Assembly (NCBI GenBank): GCA_964016985.1
Contig: OZ024835.1
Coordinates: 64,564,828 to 64,628,827 of the forward strand
Source of the DNA: Anodontia alba
Lineage: Eukaryota > Mollusca > Bivalvia > Lucinida > Lucinidae
Length of the DNA: 64,000 nucleotides
Reading direction: 5' to 3'
Shown here: positions 31,861 through 44,100 of the stretch, piece by piece
Position numbering within the stretch: the stretch's first letter is position 1
Layout: each line of letters begins with the position of its first letter
Position numbers and translations under genes: made by a program
Notes under the pieces: model-generated
Seen by the model: only the letters and a program-made list of their open reading frames with translations
What the model was told of the DNA's origin: nothing
Database searches by the model: none

Positions 31861-32905
31861 TACCAAATCAGACATTAATTCCAATCAGGTCAAAACATGG
31901 TTATCAGCTAACAGCAAGAAGTCCTATGGGCAGCATTCAACAGATCACACAAAAATATGGTGACTAGAAAATTAATATTTTGGTGAAAAACTGTTCTGAA
32001 AAGCTTTTATAATAACCATTTTTCACAGGCATTGAAGCTGTTTTATTCAGCTAATGGACAAGAACTTAAGTATGCAGAATGATTATTTTGGGGAATCAAT
32101 TCTGTTATGACTCCTACTACAATGTAGGTTGGTGTAAAATAAGAATTCACTTAATCTCCCCATGTACAGTCATGTTTTGTTTCATTCAAGAAATGAAACA
32201 AAAATGATTAATTTGTATTCAACCATTGCTCATGCGCTGAGAACGTCAACAAGATGACAGTAAAGTGAAAAAAGAGTCAAGCTGCTGGATATTTTCGATT
32301 AAGTTAGTGACTAAGTTGATATAAACTTCATAGTATACCAGGGTTATCCCTCAGGGTTTGAAACCGAGGGTCCCAGTTACTCATTGATCTTGAGTTAAGG
32401 GGTCCATAAATAAGATTTAGGTGTTTATTGTTTTAAATTATTACTTTTGCAGCAGTGATTTACTGAGATTTATCAGTGAATTATAATCTATAATTCACTG
32501 AGTGAATTATTTCATTTCGAACGTTTTGACGTTATCATTGCTAGGCGACATTGCTGACATAGTTGGTAATAACAATAGTTGACATTTCGCGAAAAATTTG
32601 ATAAAATCATGGAAATCAGACTGCAATTTTTACGTCCAGTTGGCGTTTTTGCAGTAAGACCTACAACACAAATATAAAGTATGATTTTCTTGATAATCCA
32701 GATCAACTTTCGTGACATTTTTGTGTCTATATTTCAAGCACAGGATGATTTTTGCATTAAAGTGAAAACAAGATGGCGATGGATTTTCAAACTAAACCAC
32801 GCCTTTTGAAATTCATGCACTGACTGGAACTATTTTGGTCTAGGAAATCATAACGGCTGAATGTAAAAATTCAAAGGTAAAACATGGATGGAAATGTAAT
32901 AAACA
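31861..32905. other. No gene; small palindromes only
   Basis: TTTGTTTCATTCAAGAAATG near 32177 and GTGAATTATAATCTATAATT near 32476 are short palindromes. No exon-like frame. Confidence 0.45.
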
Positions 32906-33067
32906 GTTTATTTGGTTGTTTTGATCGATTACGGAGAAATAATTCACTCCTGTTCTAAGGTTTGCTTGTAAAAAAAATCGTTCGCTTCGCTCACTTGTTT
33001 TTTATGCGCAAGCCTTAGAACACAAGTGAATTATTTCTCCGTAATCAATCAAAACAACCAAATAAAC
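32906..33067. mobile_element. Foldback element, about 75-base arms
   Basis: TTTATTTGGTTGTTTTGATC and GGAGAAATAATTCACT face their inverse; the centre TTCGCTTCGCTCAC is unpaired. Confidence 0.72.
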
Positions 33068-33189
33068 TCTATAAAATTAACTTTTTCCCAAATAGTTATA
33101 TTTCTTGTCCTTCAGATACAAAACAAAATTCAGAGCCAAAAATAAATAAAATCAAGTTTATAAATGCATCAATAAGGACTCTTATCCCT

Positions 33190-33640
33190 TAGTTCTGGGA
33201 GACCAGAACATGATTTTGGGAGTAAAATACTGCCAAAAGCGAGTCAGGGAAAACCCTGGTATACAGATTTATGCAATGCGCTCCAATGAGCTACTTTTGC
33301 GGTTTTGCATTGTGGATCTGGACCTCATTCTGAAAGAGAGAAGGTTCCACTGGTGTGGACATGTGGAACGCTCCAATGGTGCAGTTAAAAGACTTTGACA
33401 TACAGGTTGATGGAAAGCGTGGGCCTAGGAGGCCCAAGATGACATGGAAGCAGCTGACAGAGAGGGATTGCAGAGAGTGGAAAGCTCTTGGCTATCGACC
33501 CTCATGATAAACATACCTAGAGGTCTGGGTGAGATCTGCCATGCATGCAGCAAGCCAGCTACCTGGAAGGGGGCCCACTGATGTGGATGTTGCCCCTGTA
33601 CCTGCACGTTAATCAAAAATCTGATTATGATGATATGATG
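33190..33640 (+). pseudogene. Remnant of a LINE reverse transcriptase C-terminus
   Basis: Frame 1 reads KERRFHWCGHVERSNGAVKRL. After a one-base frameshift it continues DIQVDGKRGPRRPKMTWKQL. A second shift then leads to stops. The (R)xxWxGHVER...RGRPKxTW pattern is the usual C-terminal end of animal non-LTR retrotransposon polyproteins. It is followed by a GATGAT-rich tail (33625-33655). The 5' part is missing, as is normal for LINE insertions. Confidence 0.75.
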
Positions 33641-33989
33641 ATGACTAGTGATGAATCCTGTATATTAACAACGCCTTTAATTTGACATGGTAGAACGTAA
33701 AATGGCCAACTGATGATAAAAAAATACATCTGATATAAACAAGAATATAAATAAGGCCTATTACATTCTGCACTGTAGAACTAGTGATTATATGTGAAAT
33801 CTTGGCAATTCCCACCTGGTTGTGATGGTTTCACAGATGGTATTTCCGAGACCCTTAGTCCAATTAAATTTGATGCAATGGTTCCGACATTATCATTCCT
33901 AATTTTTTCATTTATGTTTTTCTTTTAAACCACTGACTTTCACTGTAGACGTAAGATTGAAAAAAAATGAAAATGAAGGTATTTTCAAA

Positions 33990-34142
33990 TACATTGATAT
34001 TTTTGCTGCAAAAATTTGAATAGCTTTGCAAAAACTACTTATATTTTTTCAGCAAAAGTATCAATGAATCTGCCATATTTCAAGATAGAAATTTCAACAT
34101 CACTTTAGCTAATAACTTTGTTATGTTTTGAACAACTGGGCC
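33990..34142. mobile_element. Family G MITE, diverged and left-truncated
   Basis: TTTTTTCAGCAAAAGTATC arm and right end GAACAACTGGGCC. Confidence 0.65.
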
Positions 34143-34145
34143 AAG

Positions 34146-34303
34146 CATTACGAAAACACACCTATTCAAATATAAAAACATAGATTGTGGGTACTCGTTA
34201 GAACCCCATAAGAAAAATAATGTATACCCCTGTAAACCCCAGTTTTACTATATAAAAGTGGGGTTTAAGGACGTCAAAATTATATAGGCGTGTTTTCGTG
34301 ATG
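34146..34303 (-). mobile_element. Family A MITE, core hairpin largely deleted
   Basis: Both outer ends are intact; the hairpin has collapsed to a single arm. Confidence 0.78.
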
Positions 34304-34574
34304 TGAGCTATGTTAGCGTTTATACAGTAATTCAGTCTTGTCTCAGGAAGGCTGTGCTTAGTGATTGCAACCTTTCCTGACTCACTTCATTTGAGCCTGC
34401 ACAGGAAAAAGGGACCTCATGGTTTTCCAGTTTGTGGTTCTTCAAATGTGCATGTGCAGTCCCCTACTGGGGCTACAGACATGCATCTTTTGCCTGAAGC
34501 TTCCTCAAGGTCCCTACTACATGTACATGTCTGCAAGCAGCAAATGCTCTTGCAAGGCTGTGCTTGTGCGCAGG

Positions 34575-34830
34575 CATTACGAAAACACGCCTATCAAAAT
34601 ATAAAGAAAATTTCACCTCCAAAAACTGAAAATTTTGAGATAAAAACACTCTGATATTTTTCATATTTCTGCTCAAAACATAGATTGTGGGTACTCGTTA
34701 GAACAAGTACCCACAGTCTATGATTTTAGCAGAAATAAGAAAAATAATGTATACCCATGTAAACCCCAGTTTTACTATATAAAAGTTGGGTTTAAGGGGG
34801 TCAATAGTATATAGGCGTGTTTTCGTGATG
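34575..34830 (-). mobile_element. Family A MITE
   Basis: The GC-rich loop (CCGCCTC...GAGGCGG) is missing; the arms remain. It ends about 100 bases before the first coding exon of the TTPA-like gene. Confidence 0.82.
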
Positions 34831-34931
34831 TTTGTCTAAGCTTCTGCTTGTCGCCTATGTGATAAGTACCCTTTTCTCATGTGCTGGCTCATTTATGATT
34901 TGCCGCTACATTGTGCATGATCTATTTTCAG

Positions 34932-34946
34932 ATGAATCTCACTTGA
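34932..34946 (+). promoter_or_regulatory. Short upstream ORF in the 5' UTR of the TTPA-like gene
   Basis: ATG AAT CTC ACT TGA begins directly after the putative acceptor (34929-34931) and 46 bases before the main start. If the exon begins there, this four-codon uORF would be the first ATG in the exon and could reduce translation of the main frame. Confidence 0.35.
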
Positions 34947-34977
34947 AACAAAAAACAGTATTGCTTCGTAGCTCATC

Positions 34978-35125
34978 ATGGCAGCGAGCTCAGAGGAGAA
35001 TAGTGAATATGTCTGTACCCTCAGTGATGAGTTAATTAAGAAAGCGGAAGAAGAGTTGAATGAGAAACCTCAGTGGAGGAGCCGAGATGTACAAGCACTT
35101 AGAGACATGCTAGAAAAGAAACCAG
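34978..35125 (+). CDS. TTPA-like: TTPA-like gene, coding exon 1
   Basis: This exon holds ATG and 49 codons plus one base (phase 1), MAASSEENSEY to EKKP, then donor gtttgg. The intron phase and position match exon 1 of the clavesin-like gene. The upstream tract at 34921-34931 (tctattttcag) looks like a splice acceptor, so this exon probably starts near 34932 and a non-coding first exon lies further upstream. Confidence 0.82.
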
Positions 35126-38100
35126 GTTTGGACATATTGGTGCCATATTTGGAGTAAAGTAAAATTAAATGCCGTATACATGTATATCCAAAATATTGAG
35201 ACATCTTGTGATATTTGTTCATTTTCCTACTCGTCAATGTGTCTAAAAATGGGTAGATGAATGACAAACAGTGCAGACCCTGATCAGATGCTGCATTCTG
35301 TGTCATCTGATCTGGGTCTATATTGTTTGATGAGGCCTGTCTGTCGAAATACATAGGGTTGTTATGGTACAAATCGAAAATCTGATTTAAAAATGCAAAA
35401 TTCTGAAAATCTGCTTAATAATGTAGAACCCTGCATTTCCCTCCTCTTACGAAAACACGCCTATTCAAATATACTGAAAATTTTAACACCAAAAAAATGA
35501 AAATTTTCAGATAAAAATTCTGATATTTTTTCCTATTTCTGCTGAAAACATAGATTGTGGGTACTCGTTAGAACCGCCTCGCTGAGGCGGTTCTAATGAG
35601 TACCACAATCTATGTCTTTGAGCAGAAATAGGAAAAATGATGTATACCCGGTAAACCCCAGTTTCACTATATAAAAGTGGGGTTTAAGGGGGTCAACATT
35701 ATATAGGCATGTTTTCGTGATGCTTGCCTGACACAAGTTAAATTTGATTGGGGTGAGCTTGGTTTCCTGGAAGATTGCCCATAGGACAACTTGAAATTAT
35801 AGAGGATAATTTTATTTGATTTTTTTGTTCTTCTAGTTTATGAAATGTTTAATGCACCAATAAAGTGATACAAGAGGAGATGACTGACAAGTCAACATCA
35901 GTAATAAAGTAAGGTGCACAGTCAGGTCAGAGCCTTCGCTGTTCTGTGGATCCTTGACTGTCAATTTATAGAACACAACAGAGTCTTCCAACAGACTTTT
36001 GAAAGGGCCTCAGTGGCTCAGTTGGATGTGGGTTCGACTGGTGATCCTGAGGTTGGGGGCTAGATCCCTGTGGGGTCTTGTAACATTCTTTCGTAGAGAT
36101 TTATCATGAAAGATTTTCTACCATCATTTTCTCCCTTCCGCTGATTTTAGAAGGGCAGTTGTCAGTTTCTGGCAAAAGAATGTGCACAAGTACTGTTTAA
36201 CCACTGAGAGGACTAAGGCTGTCCAGGAAAATGTGTGGTTAGGTAAATTAACCTCGCTTGACATGATCCTAATGGGTTGACTGGGCAGTAAAACCTCAAC
36301 ACAAACAAACAAACTAACAGACTCTTGATATTATCTTCACTAATTGGAATGCCAGTTTATTGGTAATCACGTAGGGTTGCTTATATTGTGTTTGTTTGGG
36401 GGCAAGTTAAAGTTGTGGCAGATTATTAATAGATTTTGGCTACAGGTTATCCCCAGGGCAAGTTATTAATACTGGCACATTTCTACCACTGCAATACTAG
36501 TCAAATCTTAGAGGACTAATCCTGCCCAGTAAACATGTGGTTAGGTAAACTGATTGCGCTCGACATGACCCCAGTGGTTTGACTGGTTCGTAAAACCTAA
36601 ATACAAACAAAGATAACTTGGAAGTTAATGTAAGGAATAAAATTAAAAATCTAAAAGGTTTCTATGGAAAAAATGAACACACGAAAGAACAAAAATTGGA
36701 GACTTAAGTCTCTTCATATTACAGCAAAGTTGTTTGCAAAGCTGCATATGCGCGGCCCCCCCCACCCCCACCCCCCCACCCCCCGGCTGAACCCGGATAT
36801 ACACTGCCTTTGCAAACAGTGTAAATATATGAATTTATAGCAACAAATCAGATCAAGAAATCTGATTGGCTGAAAATTAGAAGTAGGCATGGCATCTTAA
36901 TTTATTCAGCAGGACAAGGGTTAAGTCGTATTTGATTTTCACATTAACTTGAATAGATCTTAACTCAATGATCCCAAAGGAAATAAATATATAATCTGCA
37001 CTCTGGTGAAGTACAGGGAGGCATTTCACCAGCTGCAGTGAATATAAATATCTAAAGGGTTGCCTTTGTAGTTCTGGCTTAAGCCATTTCAAAGTAACCA
37101 GAATGGGCTGGATCCCTAAGGAAATAAAAATATAATAGATGCACTATCTATGGTGAAGTAAATGGGGAGACATTTTATGGCCATTGGAAAAAGTCCATTT
37201 AACCCTTCTCTTGCTGAACATGACATGCCCTGTCTAAGCAAATAGTGTAGATCCAGATCAGTTGGCTTCTAAGAAGCCAACTGATCTGGATCTGCACTAT
37301 TTATCATTGAATAAGTGAATTTCTATCAAAAACCTGGATCAAGTAATCAGATTGGCTGGAAGTTAGAAGTGGGTGTGGCATCTTAATTTATTCAGTATGA
37401 GAAGGGTTAACTAATTTGATTTTGGCTGAAACTACTGGCAAGATAGCAAGGAGTGCAGACTCTGATTGATATGGTTGAGGGAGAAGTTTTATGGGAGAAA
37501 TATCAATTTTCAGGCAAGTAAATCTTGGTTGGACAGTGGATTTTGACCATTTACTTGTCGGAAATGTCCAAGGAGAAGTAGTAAAATTTGATGATTCCAC
37601 AACCAGGATATATATTATGTACATAGATTTTGCTATTTTTGTCAATAAATAGCAAGAATTAAACTGCCAAGATTTTTGCTATTTTTACCAATTAAATAAC
37701 AAAAATCAAAATGCCACTATTTTGGTCTGCATGCCTTGTTTATTAGAAGTACAATAACTGATTGAATAATGTTACGAACCAGGCGTAACGAGAAAGAAGT
37801 GAAAGTGAAACCAGCAACAAGCTTTAAATTATTAACAATATTTATTCACAAAAAATAAGATTCAAAACAAAAGAATGTAAGTGAACAGTACCTTTCAAGA
37901 TTATGTCACAAAGTCCCTCAAAAATAATCCACAAGAATTTATAAAACAAATCCTTTGAATATCAGTTTCTGATCCCACAATTTAAAGTTCCTGAATTCAG
38001 AATTTAAGTCCAGAATGAATAAAATATTAAAGTAATCCAGTATAGAATAATTTCCGGTGAAAGTATACAAAGATGCCCAGATGAAAATCTGTTCTCCTTA

Positions 38101-41100
38101 TATAATATCAAAGAAGGTTCTAGAAAAATAATTTACTACAAGCATCTCTTACTTTCCAGTTCCAATCAAGAAACTTCTAAATCTTCCATGACATGCAAAA
38201 AATAACTCAGTCCAGAATCAAGGACGTAAACATCATGGTATTGTAAACATGTTGTTCTAGAAAGTTATTTTTGGAAACATAGTAAATAAAGCTATTTATG
38301 AAAACATAGTAAACATGATGCTTAAGATAATTGAACACCCTGTTATATAACAGTAGACCCAGCCTGGATGCAGCATCTGCTTAGGGTCTGCATTTTTTCC
38401 ACTTATCCAGTAGTTGTTAGTCAAATCAACAGATGTGAAATAGACTTGTTTAAATTTTAGTATGAGAAGAAGTTTGGGTATCTTAATCATTAAGAAAACA
38501 CACCTATTCAAATATACAGAAAATTTCACCTCCAAAAACCATGAAAATTTTCAGATAAAAAAATCTTATAATTTTCATAGTTTTGCTCAAAATATAGATT
38601 GTAGGTACTCATTAGAATTGCCTCGGCGAGGCAGTTCTGATGAGTACCCACAATCTGTGTTTTGAGCAAAAATAAGAAAATTAATGTATATCCCTTTAAA
38701 CCCCAGTTTTACTATATAAAAGTGGAGTTTAAGGGGTCAACATTGTATAGGTATGTTTTCGTGATGTGGTTCAGTAAATATTCTAAGGTCAGTGTTTTTT
38801 TATCTTTAGGTTTAAGGGAGATTTCTTGAAAAGTTGCAGCCGGGAAGTAGGAATAAAAATGTGAAAAAAACTTGGGTCAATGAAATAAAATAGTTTTCCA
38901 TCAAAAAAATACATGTGAAAATGCAATATTTCAGCCCAAAATTCTAAGGTAGCGACATAAAAGAAAAAATTGAAATGCAAATTTTATTATTCCAGAGGGG
39001 CTAAAATCATAGGGTAGGCTCTCCCATAAACTTAAAAATAAGAACAAAAAAATGTGGCCTAAACTATCAAATACTTTATTCAATACTTTTTGCCTAAATT
39101 TTGCTTTTTATGCACTTGTTTCTTAAAATACATTGTGGAATGGCAAACTGTGTAAACCCTGATTAGACTACTTCTGAGATCCAACTGCTCTTCATGGGCA
39201 GTCTGATCTGGGTCTGCTTTGTTTGTGTATGCTATTTTGTCAGAAACTTTGGTATACATCATGTATTAAATTTTAGCATTTCGAAAACACTCCAATTTAA
39301 ATATATTGAAAATTTCACCATCAAAAACTGAAAGTTTTCAGATAAAAATTCCAGTATATTTCATATTTCTGCTCAAAAACATAGATTGTTGGTACTTGTT
39401 AGAACTGCCTCACCAAGGCAATTCTAATGAGTACCCACAATCTATGTTTTTGAGCAGAAATAAGAAAAATAATGTTTACCCCTGTAAACCCCAGTTTTAC
39501 TATATAAAAGTGAGGTTTAAGGGGGTCAAAAATATATTGGTATGATTTTGTGATGAAAACATTTTCCGAAAATACAGTATTTTGTTTCACTAGAGCTTCA
39601 GATCCGTAAAGACGATGCATTCCTCCTGCGCTTCCTACGTGCCAAAAAATTTGATTATGACAGGGCATACAACTTGATTGTGAGACATTTTGAGATGAAA
39701 GCTGATGAGAAGAACAAACAGTTGTTTACAAATCTACGGCCATCTGCCCTCAAACATGTACTAGATGCTGGTGTTACAGGTGTTCTACCTCAAAGAGATA
39801 AGCTAGGCAGAAGAGTTATTGTATTTAGACCAGGTATTATCATTTTTTTTAGTTGAGGGAAATAACAGTGATATGGAACTGTTTGCTTTTCTTCTCATAG
39901 GGGGTTCTTTTAACCCTTTAAGCGCCAAGAAAAACTGCATCTGAAAATGTCGTCTGTTTATGTCGTCTGCTGAATATTCTTGCAAACTTTTCAAACCTAT
40001 TTTTGCATACAGGCAAACAGTGTGGACCCAGATCAGACTGCTCCTAAAGGAGCAGTCTGATCTGGGTCCACACTGTTTGCAAAAATGACTTGTAAAATCA
40101 CAAGCAGATGACAAAGCAGACGACAATAGTTGTGATTGGCGCTTTAAGGGTTAAAGGAGAGAATTTGCTCCCTTTCGGAGCAAATTCTTTCCTTAAAGAG
40201 TACCTCCCATGATTGAAAGTACGATCTAATAGGGAGATGACTTCAGGTCTGCAAAAATGATGGCAAGATCTTTATGTTTATGCATTCACTGTAAATGGGC
40301 ACAAGTGGGGGTGGGGGTTGTGGTCTGGTGTGGCGAAAGTGTCGTATCACTTTCATTCCTGTTTCTCTTTCTTCCCTGTCCCTCTCTTTCATCTCCTCTA
40401 CTATCTCTTGTCTCCCTTTCCCAGGGAGATGACACAAAATGACCTACAAGGGTTGACGTGTCGTTAAACCCCAACACAATCAATAAATGGGCACAGCTAT
40501 GAAAGAAAGGTAAAGATACATGTTAAAATGCCCTTTAGCTCCTTTAAGAAGGGCATCCAGATAAATCTTTTTTGTTATGTGTCAGGGGTTTGATCCTCGC
40601 CGGATCTGGCAACATTCTTCCATGGAGATATTTTCTTTGGTCATTCACTCCGACTGCTGATTCAAGAAGGGCAGTTGTCAAATGAGTAGGAAACTTCATA
40701 ATCCGAGCCAGTGACTCCGATAATTGAATGTTATTTTAGTCTTCAGGAGTATGTGTAGCACAGAATATAGTGACCCAAAACGACAATAAAAAATGTTAGG
40801 TAAATGTAGGTTTATCATTCATCGTATAATTTCTTTTTTTATCATGGACATTTTTTAAAAAAAGGAAGAATATCATGTAATGAACTCAGAATGATATGCC
40901 CTGACTTTTTAAACAGTTCTGAAGAAGCCAGCTGATCTGACACTGCACTGTTTGGCAATAAGGCCAGAGAAAATTAATTACATGTATTAGATTCTGATCC
41001 CACCTGTGGGAGGCTGCCCCTAAAACAATCTGAGCAAAGAAAAAAAAATTGGGGTGGAAAACTTTTTTAGAGATAGTTGGACATTTGCTGAAAACAAATT

Positions 41101-44100
41101 TTATAACCATTTTAAGAATTATTAAGGAATTATTTGTTATGAAAAGAGTATTAAACAAGATTAGCCTATGATAGTGTGTAGTTATCTTGTTTTGCTGTGA
41201 TTTACCTCTTCACTGGATGACCCAGGAATATAAATTAAATCCACCCACCCACTCCATTGTTTTCTAAAATCTGGATGAGAATCTAATAATTAATTTCCTC
41301 TTGGCCTAAATATGCGATTTTTGTATCAACAACCCATATTAAGTGTCTTGGGTCAACCAAAATATTGAGACAACAGAACTGGAGTTGTGAATTCACATGG
41401 ATATTGTCCATTATAGCAAAGTATTTAAGGCACAGAAACTGGATACAGGGTGAAGAATTTAACTCTTCTTTGGCTCTTTATTGTGTTTAACCCTTGTCCT
41501 GCTGAACCCGTATATACCCTGTCTTTGCAAACAATGTAGATCCAGATCAGTTGGCTTCTGAAGAAGCCAACTGATCTGGATCTGCACTCTTTGTCATGAA
41601 GTATCTGAATTTATAACAACCTGCATCAAGTAATCTGATTGGCTGAAAATTGGAAGTTGGCATAGCTTCTTAATTTATTCAGCATGACAAGGGTTAAAAT
41701 TCACCTTGCAAAAAAACAAAAAAACAAAAAAAAACTGTGTTGACCAAAAAAAAAACATTATCTTCAAACAAGACTGCTAGAGGGATTGCAAGGAGTTAAC
41801 CCATTGTAGTCGGGGGACCCGTAATTTCGTAAATGGGTAATTGGCAAACAGTGCAGACCCAGAATGCAGTGTCTGATCAGGGTCTCCACTGTTTGCAAAT
41901 AGTTGTCATTTTTCTCTAGGAATAAGTATATCTCATAGCCGGACATACCTAACATTGAAATTGGACCCTTCCAATATATAGTGTGGGAGAGTCTATTCAG
42001 TACACAAGAAGTTGAAGTGTCTGAATATTTAGGGTAAATAATGTAAATGGGATTACATCTTTTCTTTCAGGTAAATGGGATCCATCATTGTATCCACTTG
42101 ATGACATATTTAAAACAAATTTTCTCACTTTGTCAAAGTTAATACAGGTATGTATTATTTTATGTTCTGCTTTCTACATGTACGAATTTGTGATTTCACA
42201 ACCAATCAGTGGTCATTTTGCGCCGGGTACATTGGTGCAGATCCATGTGTAAGTAGAGTATGAAATAGAGCATTGTCAGAGCACATAAGTAGAATCCCAG
42301 TCAGCATTCTACATAAATCTATATCGGGCTGTCGTCGGTCCGTCATGGTAGCTGACGGGCCGATGACGGCCCGATGTAGATTTACGTAGAATGCTAAATG
42401 GGATGGGCATAGCTTCAGATAAGGTGGATTCATCATGAAAACATACTTGTATAATTTTGACCCACTTAAACCCCACTTTTGTATAGTACTGGGGTTTACA
42501 GGGGTATACATTATTTTTCTTATTTCTGCTCTAAAACATAGATTGTGGGTACATGTTAGAACCACCTCAGCAAGGTGGGTCTAACAGTACCTACAATCTA
42601 TGTTTTGAGCAGAAATATGAAAAATAACAATTTTTGTATTTGAAAATTTTGGTTTTTTTGGTGGTGAAATTTTCAATATATTTGAATAGGTGTGTTTTTG
42701 TAATGTTTTTAAAGCGTTGATATTTTTCTGATACCCTCTTATTTGGAGCTATGGAGGAGTGTTTGAGGATATTTCTCAAGTCCTCATAAAATCATGCTGT
42801 GCATACCAACCTTGGATCAAGAGGTCCCAGGTTCGAATCTACTGGAGGCAGCAGCTCAGGACTGTATATCACTTCTTTGCATCACAAAACATGTCTATGT
42901 AATTTTGAATTAATGGGGTTAGCAGGGGTATACATTATTTTCTTATTTCTGCCATAAAACATAGATTGTGGGTACCTGTTAGAGCTGCCTCAATGAGGTG
43001 GTTCTAAAGAGTACCCATTATCTCAATTTCAAGGAAAAATAACAAAAAAAAATCACATTTGTTTTGTCTGAAACTTTCAGTTTTTGCAGCCATTAAATGT
43101 GTCATTATATTGAATGGGTGTGTTTTTGTAATGACACAAAGCCTTTAATTATCACATTGGTTGTGGGAGCTCATTAGAAGGACCTTAATGAAGCACTTCT
43201 AATGGGTAACCACAACATACCTCTTTGTGGAGAAATAAGAAAAAAATATTTACCTGATACCCCCTCTTATCTGGACCTGTGGTGATGCAAAGATCATGAT
43301 CATACTGCAGATTCATTAACCCTTAAAGTGCCAATCACAACTATTGTCGTCTGCTTTGTCATTTGCTTGTGATTTTAAAAGTCATTTTTGCAAACAGTGT
43401 GGACCCAGATCAGACTGCTCTTCTAAGAAGCAGTCTGATCAGGGTCCACACTGTTTGCCTGTATGCAAAAATAGGTTTGAAAAGTTTGCAAGAATATTCA
43501 GCAGACGACATAAACAGACAACATTTTCAGTTGCAGTTTTTCTTGGCACTTTAAGGGTTAATGTCTAAAATGAAGTAATCGGAACAGACCTTCAAAACGT
43601 ACATGCAGGCCTCTGTGGCTCAGTTCGATGTGTGTCCAACTGGAGACCAGGAGGTGGCGGGTTCCACCCCCGCCGAGGTCGGCAACATTCTTTCACGGAG
43701 ATTGATTGTGAAATATTTTCTACGGTCATCCTCTCGCTTCTGCTGATTCAAGAAGAACAGTTGTCAGTTTCTGGCAAAAAAATGTGCACAATACTGGTTA
43801 ACTGCTTAGAGGACTAAGCCTGTCCGGTAAACATATGGTTAGGTAAACTGACCTCAACATGACTCCATTGGGGTGACTGGGCTGTAAAACCTCAACACAA
43901 ACAAACAAACAAATCAAACAAAACGTACATGCCTGTGTGCACACACACACACACAAACACACAAACACACACACACACATACCACACACACACACACAAA
44001 GCGTTTAGGTGCCTGAGTATTTAGCCCTTCCACCTGATCATCATCACGAAAACATGCCTATATAATTTTGACCCCTTTAAACCCCACTTTTATATAGTAA

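Larger units (their letters stand above)
36600..37198 (+). repeat. Tandem family with about 270-base units, old copy
   Basis: AAATTGGAGACTT-AGTCTCTTCATAT and GTATTTGATTTTCA...CCCAAA match units at 61620-62770. A family C MITE and a C-rich tract interrupt it. Confidence 0.6.

Noticed and set aside
35126..35157. Alternative C-terminus by reading through the weak exon 1 donor (GLDILVPYLE then stop)
   Set aside because: It would yield only a 60-residue protein with no lipid-binding domain; the phase match with the paralogue supports splicing at 35125.
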